64,000 bases of DNA from Macrophomina tecta (Eukaryota; Ascomycota; Dothideomycetes; Botryosphaeriales; Botryosphaeriaceae): positions 2,852,001 to 2,916,000 of the forward strand of contig JAKSGN010000035.1 of assembly GCA_024180945.1 (NCBI GenBank), given 5' to 3'. The position numbers were made by a program, and so were the translations under genes. Every line of letters begins with the position of its first letter. Position 1 is the stretch's first letter. Shown here piece by piece: positions 10,690 through 22,326 of this stretch. The notes under the pieces are model-generated. The model saw only the letters and a program-made list of their open reading frames with translations, ran no database searches and had not been told where the DNA came from.

Positions 10690-12165
10690 CTACTCGAGCC
10701 TCCGTCCCCTGTCGAGATCGACCTGGAGTAGGTCCACTCCAAAACCCCAATCCCTGGTATACACTTTCCACGACAGGAACAGAGACAACGTTATGGGTGT
10801 CGCAAGGTAGCCTTCAAAGAATGATTCGGCATTTGGGGGACATCCAATTGGCTTGCTCTTGATCAGCCATCTTCCGAGGCCAGGCGGGTGGCGGGGAACA
10901 CCTACAAACAGTCCCATATAGAATGTGGCCGCAAGCGACAAACGAACGAGGAGGGACCCCACGTAACTTCCGGGAACGCCTAGAGCAGATCGTCGTGGTA
11001 TGTCCTCCAAACTCCTTCCGTGCAGTTTCCAAGCTCTTCTCAACAGTTATCGTGATGGGCTAGAAAATTTCAGCAATCACAACTTTACCCGGAATTCTTC
11101 CCAAGACGAGTCTGCATTAATTACGTGCGGAAGCACACGAACCCCGGCCAGCTCGATGGCAAGTACAAACGGCGAGGCTTTGGTATTTGCGCCGCTCGCA
11201 CCAAGAAGCACATTGCTGTCTGATGGAGCCACCAGGCCCACGATGGAAACATCGAGGACATAAAAGAGGAAAATTCTCCAGAAGACCTCTCACGTTGCTC
11301 TGGGGAGAGGCTTCCGCGGGCCAGCTGCTTCCGCTGCGATGAGCCCTTCATTTTCGTTCCGCTGATGGAGAAAGCCGTGATTTGATATGAGACTAAGGCA
11401 TGTAGCTTCTGAGTGATAATAGAGACGCTTACAAGCGGTCGCAAAAGACAGACCAGAAACTTTTAAACCCGTTTCTGAAAGCGACGGGAGGAGTGCCAAT
11501 AACATGCGCCCAGATAACCTCTTGTGTCTGTTGGTACACCTCCGCAATCGCTTATGATACCTAATACGATGAAGCCGACACAGGCCAGAACTTTGAGGAT
11601 CGCAAGCATAAACTCAGCTTGGGCTATCTCAGCCAAAACACCCCAATAAGTCGCAGCGGGAAGGCCTTACCTTCTCCAGATCCACGGACACCGAACACTT
11701 AGATAACAATTAATGCCGAAAGATAGACGGCGCACCATAAGCCAGGGTTTACGTCTTCTCTATCCCGCCAGAACCCAATGGTGACTCCGGCAGCTGTGAT
11801 TTCGAATGGAAGGGTTACCATCCAGCCCAGAGAGTATTCCCATCCCACCGCGCAGCCAACGGCAGGGTCAGTGAAGCGGACGGCGTATTCATAGAACGCT
11901 CCGGTGACAGGGTACAATATTGCAACCTCCTCAAGTGCTTGTTCTGTACACAACATCATGGCCTCGATGATCGTAAAACCAATGAGCTGCGCGATGTCAG
12001 CATCGCTAAGTCTGATATGGATGTGCAGGCATACCAATGCCCCTGAACCGCCGGTATGCAGTGCTCCTTCGCGCCACGATCCTACATCCCAGGCGACAGG
12101 TCAATCCGCCGGGGGATCACCGTGCGCACGAGCAAGCACCTCTCGGGGCCTGGCGGCCCAGTGAT
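10690..12165 (-). pseudogene. amino-acid permease (AAP/YAT type), frameshifted
   Basis: Pieces of one fungal amino-acid permease appear in order along the minus strand in changing frames. They are ALHTGGSGAL near 12060, EEVAILYPVTGAFYEYAVRF with GWEYSLGWMVTLPFEITAAG (about 11940-11790), AEFMLAILKVLACVGFIVLG (about 11620-11560), VFWRIFLFYVLDVSIVGLVA with LLGASGANTKASPFVLAIEL (about 11285-11160), and the C-terminal FFEGYLATPITLSLFLSWKV...VDLDRGRRLE ending at 10690. Several frameshifts and stops separate them, so no continuous protein can be made. Lesions are mixed indels and substitutions, not the RIP pattern seen in the transposons. The C-terminal exon is the best preserved part. Confidence 0.8.
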
Positions 12166-13479
12166 AACTTAGCTAGACCCTAGGTAGTCGTGTATATAAT
12201 CTTCTTCCTCCCTTTACCAACCATTCTTTCTTCCTTAGCTTAGAATCTTCGTTACCATATGAGTGGTAATTAGAATCTAAAACATTAAGTAATTAGGTAT
12301 ACCGTGGTTCGCCGAGGAACGCTAGATAACAAGGAAGCCGGGTTAGTTAGAAAATATAGGTAATAGGCGGCGGCTTTGCATTAGAGTAGCGCGTGGTGGA
12401 GAGCTATAACTTCTTCTTCTTTGTCTCTATGCCATCTTTTCTCTTCTTCTTTGTGCTTAGACCTCCGTGAATTGCAACAATTTCGTCTTTGGACTCTCTG
12501 CCTCACATGTCAGGTTTAGTGGGGTTTCCGGACGACCAGTGAAACACGTTGCCTCATATCAGAGCTAAATTATTATGATCTATCGCTTTAGAACCCCGCT
12601 ACATGAATAACATTCCTACCACGAGTTTGATCATGCTTGGTTTCACTCGGCCAGTGCGCTGGCCCCCAGCCAGCAGGCGCTCCCACCCGACCGGCAAAAA
12701 AAAAAACAATCTACAATCCATGTGCCGGATTGCCGCCAAGCATGTAAAAATAAGCGCCCTACCAACCGACTGGCCGCCTGCCACCAGACGGGTCCATGAC
12801 AGCTTCCCGTAATGATTTCACTTTCTACACGTTCCAATCGATATCTAGGCACTTAACTATTCTAGGCCATATGACGAATTTGGTGAGATCTCCATGAATT
12901 ACTAAACAAAAATAAAGTTCCTAAGCCACATAATCAGACTTCCGAACTAGTATAATAGACTCTGCGGAAGTTCGGATGCTTTGCAGTTCCGACTTGGTCG
13001 GGGGAAAAGAAATGCATAATGCAAGGGAAAAAGACTCTTAAGCGTTACAAAGAGCGATAAAGCGGAGATGCCGAGGCGCATTGACTAATCTCCAAAACCC
13101 CGAGTTCGCCAGTTTAAGCCGTTTCTGATGTCGATTGAGGTGCTTGTCCATTCGCCGTTCCTAGTGGAGAGGGTGATTTGGTAGTTGTAAGCGATGATAG
13201 GACGCATTTTGGATTGTACGGTATATCCACCGTCTTTGTCCGCCGATTGGACCGCCATCTCGTTCGAGGTACTCTCTGTCTCTCTTTGGATGCCTCCATG
13301 TTGATAGCCTAATGTTCATGAGCGGGTTGAGTCATGTGCAGCATCATCGAGAATACAGGGTTATCCAATGACGAGTACCGGAGCTAATCAGGCTATATCT
13401 CATAATGAGCTGCGCTTTAAACTTTGTGTTATAGTTACGTTGATTCGCTGCTTAAGCCTACGGGCTCCGAATGCCGAAG
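12166..13479. other. intergenic, no gene recognised
   Basis: About 1.3 kb of moderately AT-rich DNA with only short frames in all directions. It contains a short A-run (near 12697-12706) but no repeat, RNA gene or protein family that I can support. The last part should include the promoter of the monooxygenase gene. Confidence 0.4.
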
Positions 13480-13489
13480 TATAAAATAA
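13480..13489 (+). promoter_or_regulatory. TATA-like box of the monooxygenase gene
   Basis: TATAAAATAA lies 76-85 bp before the ATG at 13565 and is followed by a pyrimidine-rich stretch (CACCTGCACTCTCAACACC), the usual arrangement of a fungal core promoter. Confidence 0.45.
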
Positions 13490-13564
13490 AGTCACATTCT
13501 TGAAATCGCACCTGCACTCTCAACACCTATTCTTCACCTACCGCCTTCGTCGGCCTCTTTAGGC

Positions 13565-15186
13565 ATGACTCAAAATCCACTCAAAGTCTTGATTATTGGA
13601 GCAGGTATTGGAGGGCTGACGGCGGCCATCGGCCTCCGCCAGCAAGGCCACGATGTAGAGGTATGGTATCCGCTTTAATGATTACGACCATGGTTAAGAA
13701 CTAATCGATTTCTCTAGGTTTTCGAGAAGTCAGAGCTGTTGAGAGAATATGGTGCAGCGATGCATCTTGCTCCCAATTGCACGGCTTTGCTTAACCGTTT
13801 TGGGATTGATCCGGGAACGGTGGGCGGGACGCCAATGCGCAAGGTCCCTAGTTGACACGCTTAATCTCTCGTTATAGTATTACTAATAAGTCGTAGTTTA
13901 TCCACATCACAAGCTCAGGAGACGTATTTCTCGATAGAGATTTTACTCATAATCGAGCTCATTGGCAGGCGGTAGGCAACGCCACCTACGAATGATTAAG
14001 AACTACCACCTCTAATAAAATAGTAGGAGCACTATCTTATCCATCGGGCCGATCTGCACAACGAACTGAAAAGAAATGCCACAGCAGCCAACGGGAGCGG
14101 CCGCCCCGTCCGGCTCCATAGCGGTGCTGCTGTACGCCACGTCGATTGCGAAGCGGCTAACCTAACGCTCAACGACGGTCGTATAGTCTCTGGAGATGTT
14201 ATTATCGCAGCTGATGGAATCCATTCCAAGACACGCGACGCCATTGCCACTGACAGTCCACAGCCATTTGCTATAGGCAAAAGTTGCTACCGCTATCTAA
14301 CTCCTATATCCGAGATCCGTAAGGATCCCGAGACTGTAGAATTCGTCGAGTCTCCCGGGGCTTGTTTTGAGGTTTTAGGTGGTGATAGGAGTATAATTTT
14401 TTACCCCTGCGCGAATAACACGTCTCTCTATACCGGCGCGTTTCTTCCAATGTCAGAGGTGGGAGTCACCGAAAAAGGTACGAGTGATACTTGAAAATGA
14501 CGTTAGATGATAAAGCTAAGCTCAAGTTGCTATGGCTATAGGATGGGGTCAATCAGCGAATAAAGAGAAGCTCCTCGAATCTTTCTCATCCTTTCCACTT
14601 AAAGTTCGAGCTCTGCTTGAAAAGGCGCCACAGGATGGCGTTCAAGCTTGGAATCTACTAGACTGTCCAGAGGTTAAGAGATGGACTGAGGGACGGACAG
14701 TACTCCTCGGCGATGCTGCGCATCCTTTCCTCCCATGTAAGCGCATATATCGAAAGTTCTATATCGCACATCTAACGTCGTAGTAGATATGGGACAAGGC
14801 GCTGCAATGTAGGGTGTACTCTACTAAGTTTAAAAATTCTGCTGATTTCTATAGGGCCATCGAAGACGCTGCGTCCATTTCTGCACTTCTTAAGAAGGGG
14901 ACCCCTGCTTCTGAAATACCTCGACTTCTAGAACTATTCCAGAAGTTTAGAAAAGAACGAGTTGATCGAGTCATCGAATTCACGCGAAGACGCGGAAGGA
15001 ACTTTTCAGGCAATGAAGGCCCCTATCCATCGGGTAGGTTGGAGCATAATCCCTCGATACAAGAGCGCTGACTTGTTTAAAATAGGAGAGGAGGTTGCAC
15101 AATTCTTCCAATTCTGTAACAACCACAATGAATGGGATAATACGAATGCGCGGCTAAAGGAGTGGGCTGCCAATCAGAAATTGTAA
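13565..15186 (+). CDS. FAD-dependent monooxygenase (salicylate-hydroxylase-like)
   Basis: Eight exons (13565-13660, 13718-13843, 13897-13971, 14027-14477, 14542-14736, 14787-14808, 14855-15033, 15086-15186) join in phase to 414 residues. The N-terminus KVLIIGAGIGGLTAAIGLRQ is the GxGxxG dinucleotide-binding fold. VIIAADGIHSKTR is the conserved DG motif and TVLLGDAAHPFLPYMGQGAA is the GD motif that contacts FAD ribityl. The C-terminus ends HNEWDNTNARLKEWAANQKL. Two introns end in a doubled TAGTAG acceptor (14026, 14786); using the second TAG avoids an in-frame stop. Such enzymes hydroxylate aromatic or polyketide substrates with NAD(P)H and oxygen. A tailoring role for the isocyanide-synthase region 8 kb away is possible but unproven. 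The seven introns in 1.6 kb are unusually dense, and exon 6 is only 22 nt. Confidence 0.82.
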
Positions 15187-15353
15187 ACCAGTTGCGTTCA
15201 GGCGTCTGGAGTCCGTAGAGCTGCGTCATTTAGTTGAGAGATCTGAGATGTATACTTCAGTTCGATCTACGCTTGAATCTAGTCCATATAGGTCTTTCCG
15301 TCTTTATGGAAGTCCTTCCGCGGCTTTATCCCCTCTTGGCTTTAGACCGTGGA

Positions 15354-16016
15354 TCACGAACTTTTGAATATTACCAGATGCGCTAAGAAATGCTGCGTTA
15401 CCCGGTCAACGGGGTTAGGCGTATGCATGAGGAGTAATGCAGGGACAAAAAGATTCTCACTGCTCGAGTCGGCTGATAAACAGCATGTCTGCCCAGTTGT
15501 ATATGGTTGCTCGACGGCGACAACTAACGTACATGACTGGATACCTGCGTCAGAACGGGGGTGCAAGAATAGACTGCTGCTACTATCAAAGTCGGTTGGA
15601 GAAGAGCCTCCGCAAGGCGCACGGGCTCGCGGATGGCGCGGGTCTACGTGAACAGAGATTCCCGGGTTGGGATTTCCCTTATCTCTGAGTGCCAGCCCAT
15701 CGCTCTGATCTAAAAGCATTGCAACCTCCCCTCCCGACAGACCATTATCGCCTACAAAAGCCTCTGAGAGCTCCTTATCTAATGTTGCCGTCCTTGTCCG
15801 ATAGAAAGCGGGCATGCGGCTTCTGTAAACTCGTCTTCCCCAGAAAAAGAAAGCGCGAGAGTCAATAAAAGAAGCTCCAGTCCACAATGCAGACTTTGCT
15901 GCAAGCGATTCAGAAGTATGGACTGCTGTCAAGCCGAACCTGTCAATGCGAACAAGCATACCGGAGCCGCGCAAGGTAGAGGCGGGATTTCCGATCTTGT
16001 CCGGATCACTAGCCAC
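15354..16016 (-). CDS. hypothetical ORF, perhaps a decayed gene
   Basis: A 220-codon minus frame reads SDPDKIGNPASTLRGSGMLV, TSESLAAKSALWTGASFIDS and FVGDNGLSGGEVAMLLDQSD. Immediately upstream a different frame (16387-15929) contains DALVLESGWILDTGN, which looks like the preceding part of the same protein, implying a frameshift near 16020. I do not recognise a family. The C-terminal part (Cys/Ser-rich) is probably not genuine coding sequence. Confidence 0.3.
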   Translation of the reverse strand: MASDPDKIGNPASTLRGSGMLVRIDRFGLTAVHTSESLAAKSALWTGASFIDSRAFFFWGRRVYRSRMPAFYRTRTATLDKELSEAFVGDNGLSGGEVAMLLDQSDGLALRDKGNPNPGISVHVDPRHPRARAPCGGSSPTDFDSSSSLFLHPRSDAGIQSCTLVVAVEQPYTTGQTCCLSADSSSENLFVPALLLMHTPNPVDRVTQHFLAHLVIFKSS

Positions 16017-16653
16017 GCTCTCAAATTGCCCGTGTCGAGGATCCAGCCACTCTCCAGCACAAGTGCGTCAAATGCGGCCGGAGGGTCGCGACGAATAAGG
16101 CGCTGAAGGCGCACAAAGCGTGCGCACAAAACTCTGCCCATCATACCTTGTCCGACGGGCGGCTCACGCCAGAAGAAGTTAGCAACCCCGCCTGCGCTGT
16201 TGGACCATCTCGAGAGTGGAAAACACGCCTCTCGATTAACGCGTGCGCAGCTGAGTGCGATGGTGATATCAGACGATACTAGGGACACATCGTTGACCAC
16301 GCTGCCATCAAAAATGTCGCTGCGCCAGGGTGAGCGCATTACGTATTCTCTTGCCCCCAACTTTTTTTTCTCATTCACCTGCTCCAATCCTCTGTAGTGC
16401 TGACACCCTTAATGCCGGCCTGGTGGAGGACCTCGGCCAGACCCGCGCGAACACGCTCAACTCTACTGTCATATGGAATTAGCATAGTGGAGCCCGTGAC
16501 AAGTGGTCGAGCTAGAGACTAAATGCTTATATGACTCCCGCTCTCTTGTTCTCGCCCCCGTGGTCCAACACACCGCTCCTCTCCTTGAGCAGCAATACCT
16601 GGTGAGCCAAAAAATTGCAAAAGAACTGGCTCCACGGAGCTGTTTCAGCTTTG

Positions 16654-16735
16654 TGCCCACACCCGGAATCGAACCAGGGATCTTCGCATTGCCGTTTTCT
16701 ACGAGTGCGACGCTGTACCACTAAGCCATGCGGGC
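16654..16735 (-). tRNA. tRNA-Thr (CGU anticodon) with a 10-nt intron
   Basis: On the minus strand the 82-nt sequence starts GCCCGCA and ends TGTGGGC plus discriminator A, giving a 7-bp acceptor stem with one G-U pair. The D arm is GCTTAGTGGTACAGC. The anticodon arm is TCGCA-CTCGTA, then GAAAACGGCA, then A-TGCGA, so the loop is CTCGTAA with anticodon CGT and a 10-nt intron at the canonical position after base 37. The T arm is CCTGG-TTCGATT-CCGGG. The mature tRNA would be 72 nt. All stems pair, so it should be functional. Confidence 0.93.
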
Positions 16736-18753
16736 GAATCTGCGTGTGAATTCGGAAAGCCAAATATATAAATAATTGGTGTGTGAAAAGTCGAGAGATT
16801 CTGTTCGGACGGATCTGGTGTGGAGGGTGGCCCAGACAAAGTGTGTGCAGGTGGATTTGTGCTGGGCGGGACCTTGGTATCGTCAGCGGACGAGCAGAAG
16901 GCGAGCAGGAAAGAATTCGCGAAGATCTGAGCGGTGTGGATGGAGAGAGCGCGCACCTTAAAGCTGCGTTCGAGGGTGGTGGTTGTGCGATGGACGAAAA
17001 TTGGCCGAAGGCATGGTAAAGGCTTGCGAGGTGGTGCAGTGATGGGCCGATTGGCGGCCCATGCTCCTTTTTCGCAGCTGTTGCCGTTACTTGTCGGGCC
17101 GGGGATATCATTGTGCAGCTGACACGGAAAATCTCTTCAGCTTTGACGGCTGTGTTGCTGCTGCGCTGACGGTTTGTCGCTTCAACAGTGAGCTCGAGGC
17201 AGCACTATTTCCACCTATGTATGCATAACACCAGGCCTTCGACGCCATGGCCCCGGTCGCATATTCCTGCACAACTTTCACGCCAAGTATACATAGAGAA
17301 ATGGTTCCCTAATAGCAAAGTGGAAGACCGCCGGATTATAAGCTTTAATGCAAAAAGAAATTTCGAAGGTGAAGTTAGTGAATGTTGGACACGAATCATT
17401 AGCACCTCATGAACTACCTTTACTACACACACACACTACTCCCCCACCGCCTCGTGGTCTCTTACTTCCTGAATGAGCAATGCTCAGTCTGGCTTTCATC
17501 TCTGTGATGTGCAACTTCTCTCCACCGGGATGGTTTCGGATGCGCATCATTGTTCTGCCCTGGCGGGCTGGCATGCCGCGACAATAACCGTACTGTAGAA
17601 TCCCGACGGCGGCATAATCGCCATCTAGTGTTGTTACTGCATTTGGGACGACCGAAATCTGAAAGGTTTTAATTTCGCTACCGGTCTTAATGGAAGACGA
17701 CGTCGATCATGCGTTCAATCGACTGGGAAATATCATACTGCAACTCTGTGTCAGAAGTTTTGTCAGCTTTTTGCTCCTATTGATCATGAAACAACCCATG
17801 AATAACAGCTTGGCTATGGCATAGCCATGTGTACTATAGCTATAAACAGATATTCGCAAATGTCAGCATTCCTGTTCATGTGCAGGATAACAAGCTTAGG
17901 TTAAAGAAAACCTCCGTGAGTATCCATAGACAAAATTAGCGTCTACCAGGTAGATGCCACTTGCCTCGACATTCGACGCTGGGTCAGTGTGGCGGAAAGC
18001 CCACCGCTGGTAATTGGTTTGAACTTCAGACGGCAGACTTGTTGAGTAATTTAATTTATTTACAAGCCCTTTGCAGTTATCTGAGAGCCTGTCACTGCCC
18101 TTGCGACGAGTTAGCCGGGCAGTCAATCACTATATCCTTACTGGCAGCAGTGCAGTAGTTCTAAGAAAATTGCGCTGTAGCCTTCGCGCAGCTGCTTTGG
18201 TCCTTAGGGTCAGCGCAGCGTTGTCACAGCGTCCGCTCAATCTCAATCACGACAACTTGGCGCCGTATCGCTTGACGTTCAAGAAGCGCCGGCTGGGCCT
18301 GTCGACGAAATCACCATCACTGGCGGTGATGAAGATTGGCCTATTGATGTCCTATGGAGCAGCGAAAGCTCGCGTGTTAGAAGAAAAGTCATGCTTTTCT
18401 CGGACGTTGTGAGGTTTAAAGACCCACATCAAGGGTGAACAAACATTTCTGCAGCCCGTCTTGACGAATAGAAGCATCCGCAGAAGGAGCGGCTAACGCA
18501 AAGGCGGGCGGGATGGTGACAAAGATGTGACGGGCGAGCATTGGGGTGTTGTGGGGCAACACCAGAAAGTATCTGGAGTATTCAGTAGTAGTGTCGGGAT
18601 CTTGGGGATTAAAAACTTCACTCGAAGAGAGCGACCTTCTCCGCCATTTTCCGCAGTCACGAACCAATTTTCCTCCAACAGGCAGTTTATGCCGCTGAAA
18701 TTTAGAGGTGAACTCAAGGCACGTTTTATTTACGGCGTGCTAATGTACATGCA
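16736..18753. other. intergenic, left flank of the first transposon block
   Basis: About 2 kb of ordinary-composition DNA with short frames only. No gene is supported. It ends at the ATGCA target site of the Gypsy insertion; the sequence continues on the other side of that insertion at 34519. Confidence 0.4.
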
Positions 18754-19201
18754 TGTAACGAGCGGGCCTCTGCCTCTAAGGATCCAAACACCAAAGAGGG
18801 AGAAAACCTGTCGAGGGGGTTTTCCTTAAGTGGGTACAAGAAGAGGGTGAGAGCAAGTCGAACACGTAATAAGACTAAGCACTGCGTGCGAAGGCCGTGT
18901 TACTAATAGAGTCTAAATTCTATTGTTAAAGTTAACCACGAAGGTCAAAGCTATCTAAGGAGTGTAGTTTATATACAGTAGGAAAGTATATATAATCTAG
19001 TAGTTTAGAGGTTTATTCTGTCGATCTATTAAACGTCTGAACTAGTAGTTTATAAGTTTAGAGCGCCAAGCCTTTGAATAGTTAAACTAGGGGTTATATA
19101 ACCCGTATAGCCCGTACTTAGGGAATCGTTCTGCGATTATACCTTCGCCCCGCTTATCTTCTTCCCTAATCTCTTAACCCCGTAAAGACTACGCCGTAAT
19201 A
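18754..19201 (-). repeat. 3' LTR of Gypsy copy A
   Basis: This LTR aligns along its length with 34066-34513 and with the 491-bp LTRs of copy B in opposite orientation. The outer approximately 150 bp keep CpG-rich sequence, while the inner part is AT-shifted. Confidence 0.93.
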
Positions 19202-19678
19202 CTATCCCCCCTTTTAAGGATCTTCGGCCCGAAGATTTCTCCGAGGCGTATATAATTTATTCGCTAGCATTTCTTTTCTTTCTTCCGTAGGTTTTCTTCG
19301 TTATAGCTGGTGTAAAACGTTCCCGTAACGAAATAGCCTATCGCGTAGAACTATCTACCGCGATTAACGCCTTTGCCCCGGTTACACGTGCGTATTTCGA
19401 CTATATAGCTAACGGGCGTATCTATAGAATTAGTCCTCGTTCTTCTCGCTATAGGGAGTGTGCCGCTCGAGGCTATACTATATATAATACTTAGAAGATT
19501 TCTATAGTTACTAGTAAGAGAATACTTTCTTTACCTTTTCTTTACTAACGGCTTAATAGTAAATCGCTTACGTCGCTAATAAGAGCGTATTCGGTCTAAA
19601 GAGAAAATTACTTATCGCGACTTCTAGAAAGTATTAAAGGCGCTAGAGAAGTTATAGTCTTATCTTTATACTTCTTTC

Positions 19679-20421
19679 TGTTACGAACCCCAGAGGACAA
19701 GGGCTTTATGACCCCACGGGTAGGAAGCCCGCACGGGAAAAGGCACCGCAGGGACCAAGAACCCTCACGGGCAGCAGAGCCGCACGGCCGGAACGCCCGC
19801 ACGGGAAACCCAGCCTCAAGGGAAGGCGGCACGTACGGCCCCGAGCCAGGCAGCAACAGAGGCCCGCACGGGAACGACGCCCGCGCAGCACAGCGACTAC
19901 CCGGAAGAATAGCAGGACCGAGTTCCCGCAGGGGAAAGACACCCACAGGGAAAGGGCACAGATCCAGGAAACCGACTTCGGACACAAGGGACGAACAAGA
20001 GAATGTCGAACATGTCGTCCGCTCATCAGGGCAGAAGTCGGGTTCCGGAAAACAGGCCTTAGCGCCCAAGTCACGTGGGACCCACCGGGCCCACTGGATA
20101 ACGAAGGATCACGACTATCCTCCACGACGCTTGGATAACCAAGGATGCCAACTATCCACCACTATCCACAGATTGCTACACATTTCCTACAGTATATAGA
20201 CACACTCCTTAGATAGTACTTTGACCTTCGTGGTCAACTCAAGATTCCAATACAGACTTATTGGAGGTAACAAGCCTGACGCGCACCGCGCACCAACCTA
20301 TCACGTGACCGCTACCCATCGTTCCAATCCTTTACCCTTCTCTTGCCCTTCAAGGTAAACCCTACCGCTACCTGACCCTACTAGGTGACTCCTAAGCCTA
20401 GTGGAAGAGGCCGCCGTTACA
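19679..20421 (+). repeat. 743-bp solo LTR, not RIP-mutated (copy 1)
   Basis: It begins TGTTACGAACCCCAGAGGAC and ends GAGGCCGCCGTTACA, with TG...CA ends, flanked by a perfect 5-bp duplication CTTTC (19674-19678, 20422-20426). It is GC-rich and retains dozens of CpGs amid RIP-mutated DNA. Two more copies of exactly 743 bp lie at 21177 and 51220. There is no internal retrotransposon sequence, so it is a solo LTR left by LTR-LTR recombination. The long reading frames inside it (139 and 163 codons on opposite strands) are a by-product of high GC content. Confidence 0.95.
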
Positions 20422-20426
20422 CTTTC

Positions 20427-20815
20427 TCGAAGCTAGTGCGCCTTCATAAATAGTAAAAGCTTCTAGAGAATTATAGCTTTTCTATTTTAGATCGCGAGCT
20501 TTTCTCGGATAGCGTAGCAGCTTTAGAGAAGAAAGACCGATAATTATTAAAGTAGTTAGCGGCTAGGAATCCCGGAGATCTTAAAAATTCTAAGGGTCCT
20601 CCCTTATTAAAACGGCTACGTTACGAGTCGGTGGGTTCTACTACGCCGTAGGCGGCTAAGTCTACCGGCGAGCCTATAGCTAGTACGCGGACTCTGCGTT
20701 CTCTTAGGTATACGAATTCTGCCCGTTTATCGTCGTTTTTTATATAGAATATTACGGCTCTTAAGGGTCTTTTATCATTCTCGCTCGAGGACGGCCTTGT
20801 TTCCGCGGGAGGTTA
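20427..20815 (+). pseudogene. antisense frame in the 3' region of Gypsy copy A
   Basis: Read on the window's plus strand, antisense to gag-pol, this stretch stays in one frame (SILDRELFSDSVAALEKKDR, then GPPLLKRLRYESVGSTTP). Its only interruptions are TAA and TAG codons that C-to-T or G-to-A changes would make from CAA, CAG or TGG. A charged coiled-coil-like segment is followed by a Ser/Thr/Pro-rich tail, as in the antisense frame of copy B at 57011-57400. The solo LTR at 19679 cuts its upstream part. Confidence 0.45.
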
Positions 20816-21004
20816 GGGTTCTAACGGTAGAACTCTATAACGAGATCTAGGTATATATCGTTCTTTAGTATCTACTAGTTATTTTTATTCCTGTATTCTT
20901 CCTATTTAACGAGATATTTAAGCTAACATTCGAATCGTTTATAGTCTAGAATCTTTTTAATCGGGTACTAGTCTTCTTCGGCGTTAGGGTTTTCTAGTAT
21001 AATC

Positions 21005-21972
21005 TATTAGAATATTTAATTTAGTAGTATTTTGGATTTAGTTATATCTTATACTCGTTGCACACCTATCTTAGCAGGTAAGCAAGTTACATACCCGTTT
21101 TACCCTAGTAGGTAGAATAGATATAAGGAAAGCCCGTACGACCTCCCTCTACTAGATATACTAAATCTATAGAAACTGTAACGGCGGCCTCTTCCACTAG
21201 GCTTAGGAGTCACCTAGTAGGGTCAGGTAGCGGTAGGGTTTACCTTGAAGAGCAAGAGAAGGGTAAAGGATTGGAACGATGGGTAGCGGTCACGTGATAG
21301 GTTGGTGCGCGGTGCGCGTCAGGCTTGTTACCTCCAATAAGTCTGTATTGGAATCTTGAGTTGACCACGAAGGTCAAAGTACTATCTAAGGAGTGTGTCT
21401 ATATACTGTAGGAAATGTGTAGCAATCTGTGGATAGTGGTGGATAGTTGGCATCCTTGGTTATCCAAGCGTCGTGGAGGATAGTCGTGATCCTTCGTTAT
21501 CCAGTGGGCCCGGTGGGTCCCACGTGACTTGGGCGCTAAGGCCTGTTTTCCGGAACCCGACTTCTGCCCTGATGAGCGGACGACATGTTCGACATTCTCT
21601 TGTTCGTCCCTTGTGTCCGAAGTCGGTTTCCTGGATCTGTGCCCTTTCCCTGTGGGTGTCTTTCCCCTGCGGGAACTCGGTCCTGCTATTCTTCCGGGTA
21701 GTCGCTGTGCTGCGCGGGCGTCGTTCCCGTGCGGGCCTCTGTTGCTGCCTGGCTCGGGGCCGTACGTGCCGCCTTCCCTTGAGGCTGGGTTTCCCGTGCG
21801 GGCGTTCCGGCCGTGCGGCTCTGCTGCCCGTGAGGGTTCTTGGTCCCTGCGGTGCCTTTTCCCGTGCGGGCTTCCTACCCGTGGGGTCATAAAGCCCTTG
21901 TCCTCTGGGGTTCGTAACAGAAACTTATCTTTATTAGTTAAATTAAGGCTGCTAATTAGTCATTTTCTAACA
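21005..21972 (+). repeat. 5' LTR of the Copia element, split by a solo LTR
   Basis: The 220-bp LTR is interrupted at 21176/21925 by a 743-bp solo LTR plus its GAAAC duplication. The two parts (172 and 48 bp) add up exactly to the length of the 3' LTR. Confidence 0.93.
21177..21919 (-). repeat. 743-bp solo LTR, not RIP-mutated (copy 2)
   Basis: It is the inverted counterpart of the copies at 19679 and 51220 and has exactly the same length. It is flanked by a perfect GAAAC duplication (21172-21176, 21920-21924). It sits within the Copia 5' LTR, which itself sits within Gypsy copy A, making three levels of nesting. Confidence 0.95.
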
Positions 21973-22326
21973 GTTATAAGCCTAGGTGCGTCTTAGGTGC
22001 CTTCCGTAATCTAAGCTATCCTCTAGAAGTACCTCTTTATACTACATTTAAGCGTTCCGTGGTATCTGAACGTCTCGCTTAGCATTCTTTTACTATATAG
22101 TTATAAGCGGAGCCAAGTGCCTCCCTTATTCGTTATTTTTATAACGGTTATCTAAACCATTACTAAGTGCCTATTTTGGTAGCCCTTTTTAGGTATAGCG
22201 TTCCTAGTAGATATACTAGCTATCTAAGCGAGTTTTACTACGTACTAGCGCTTTTCCTAAGTTACCTACGGCCACAAGACTCGGCCCGATTATCCAATAA
22301 GTAACTACTAGCTACTACTAGTAACC

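Noticed and set aside
15437..15688. Plus-strand frames overlapping the 15354-16016 hypothetical
   Set aside because: Short, no motif, antisense to a somewhat more protein-like frame.
19706..20199. Frames of 139, 153 and 163 codons repeated at 21399-21996 and 51176-51740
   Set aside because: They lie on both strands of the same 743-bp solo LTR and run past its end in places; long openness is due to GC-rich sequence. No protein family is visible.
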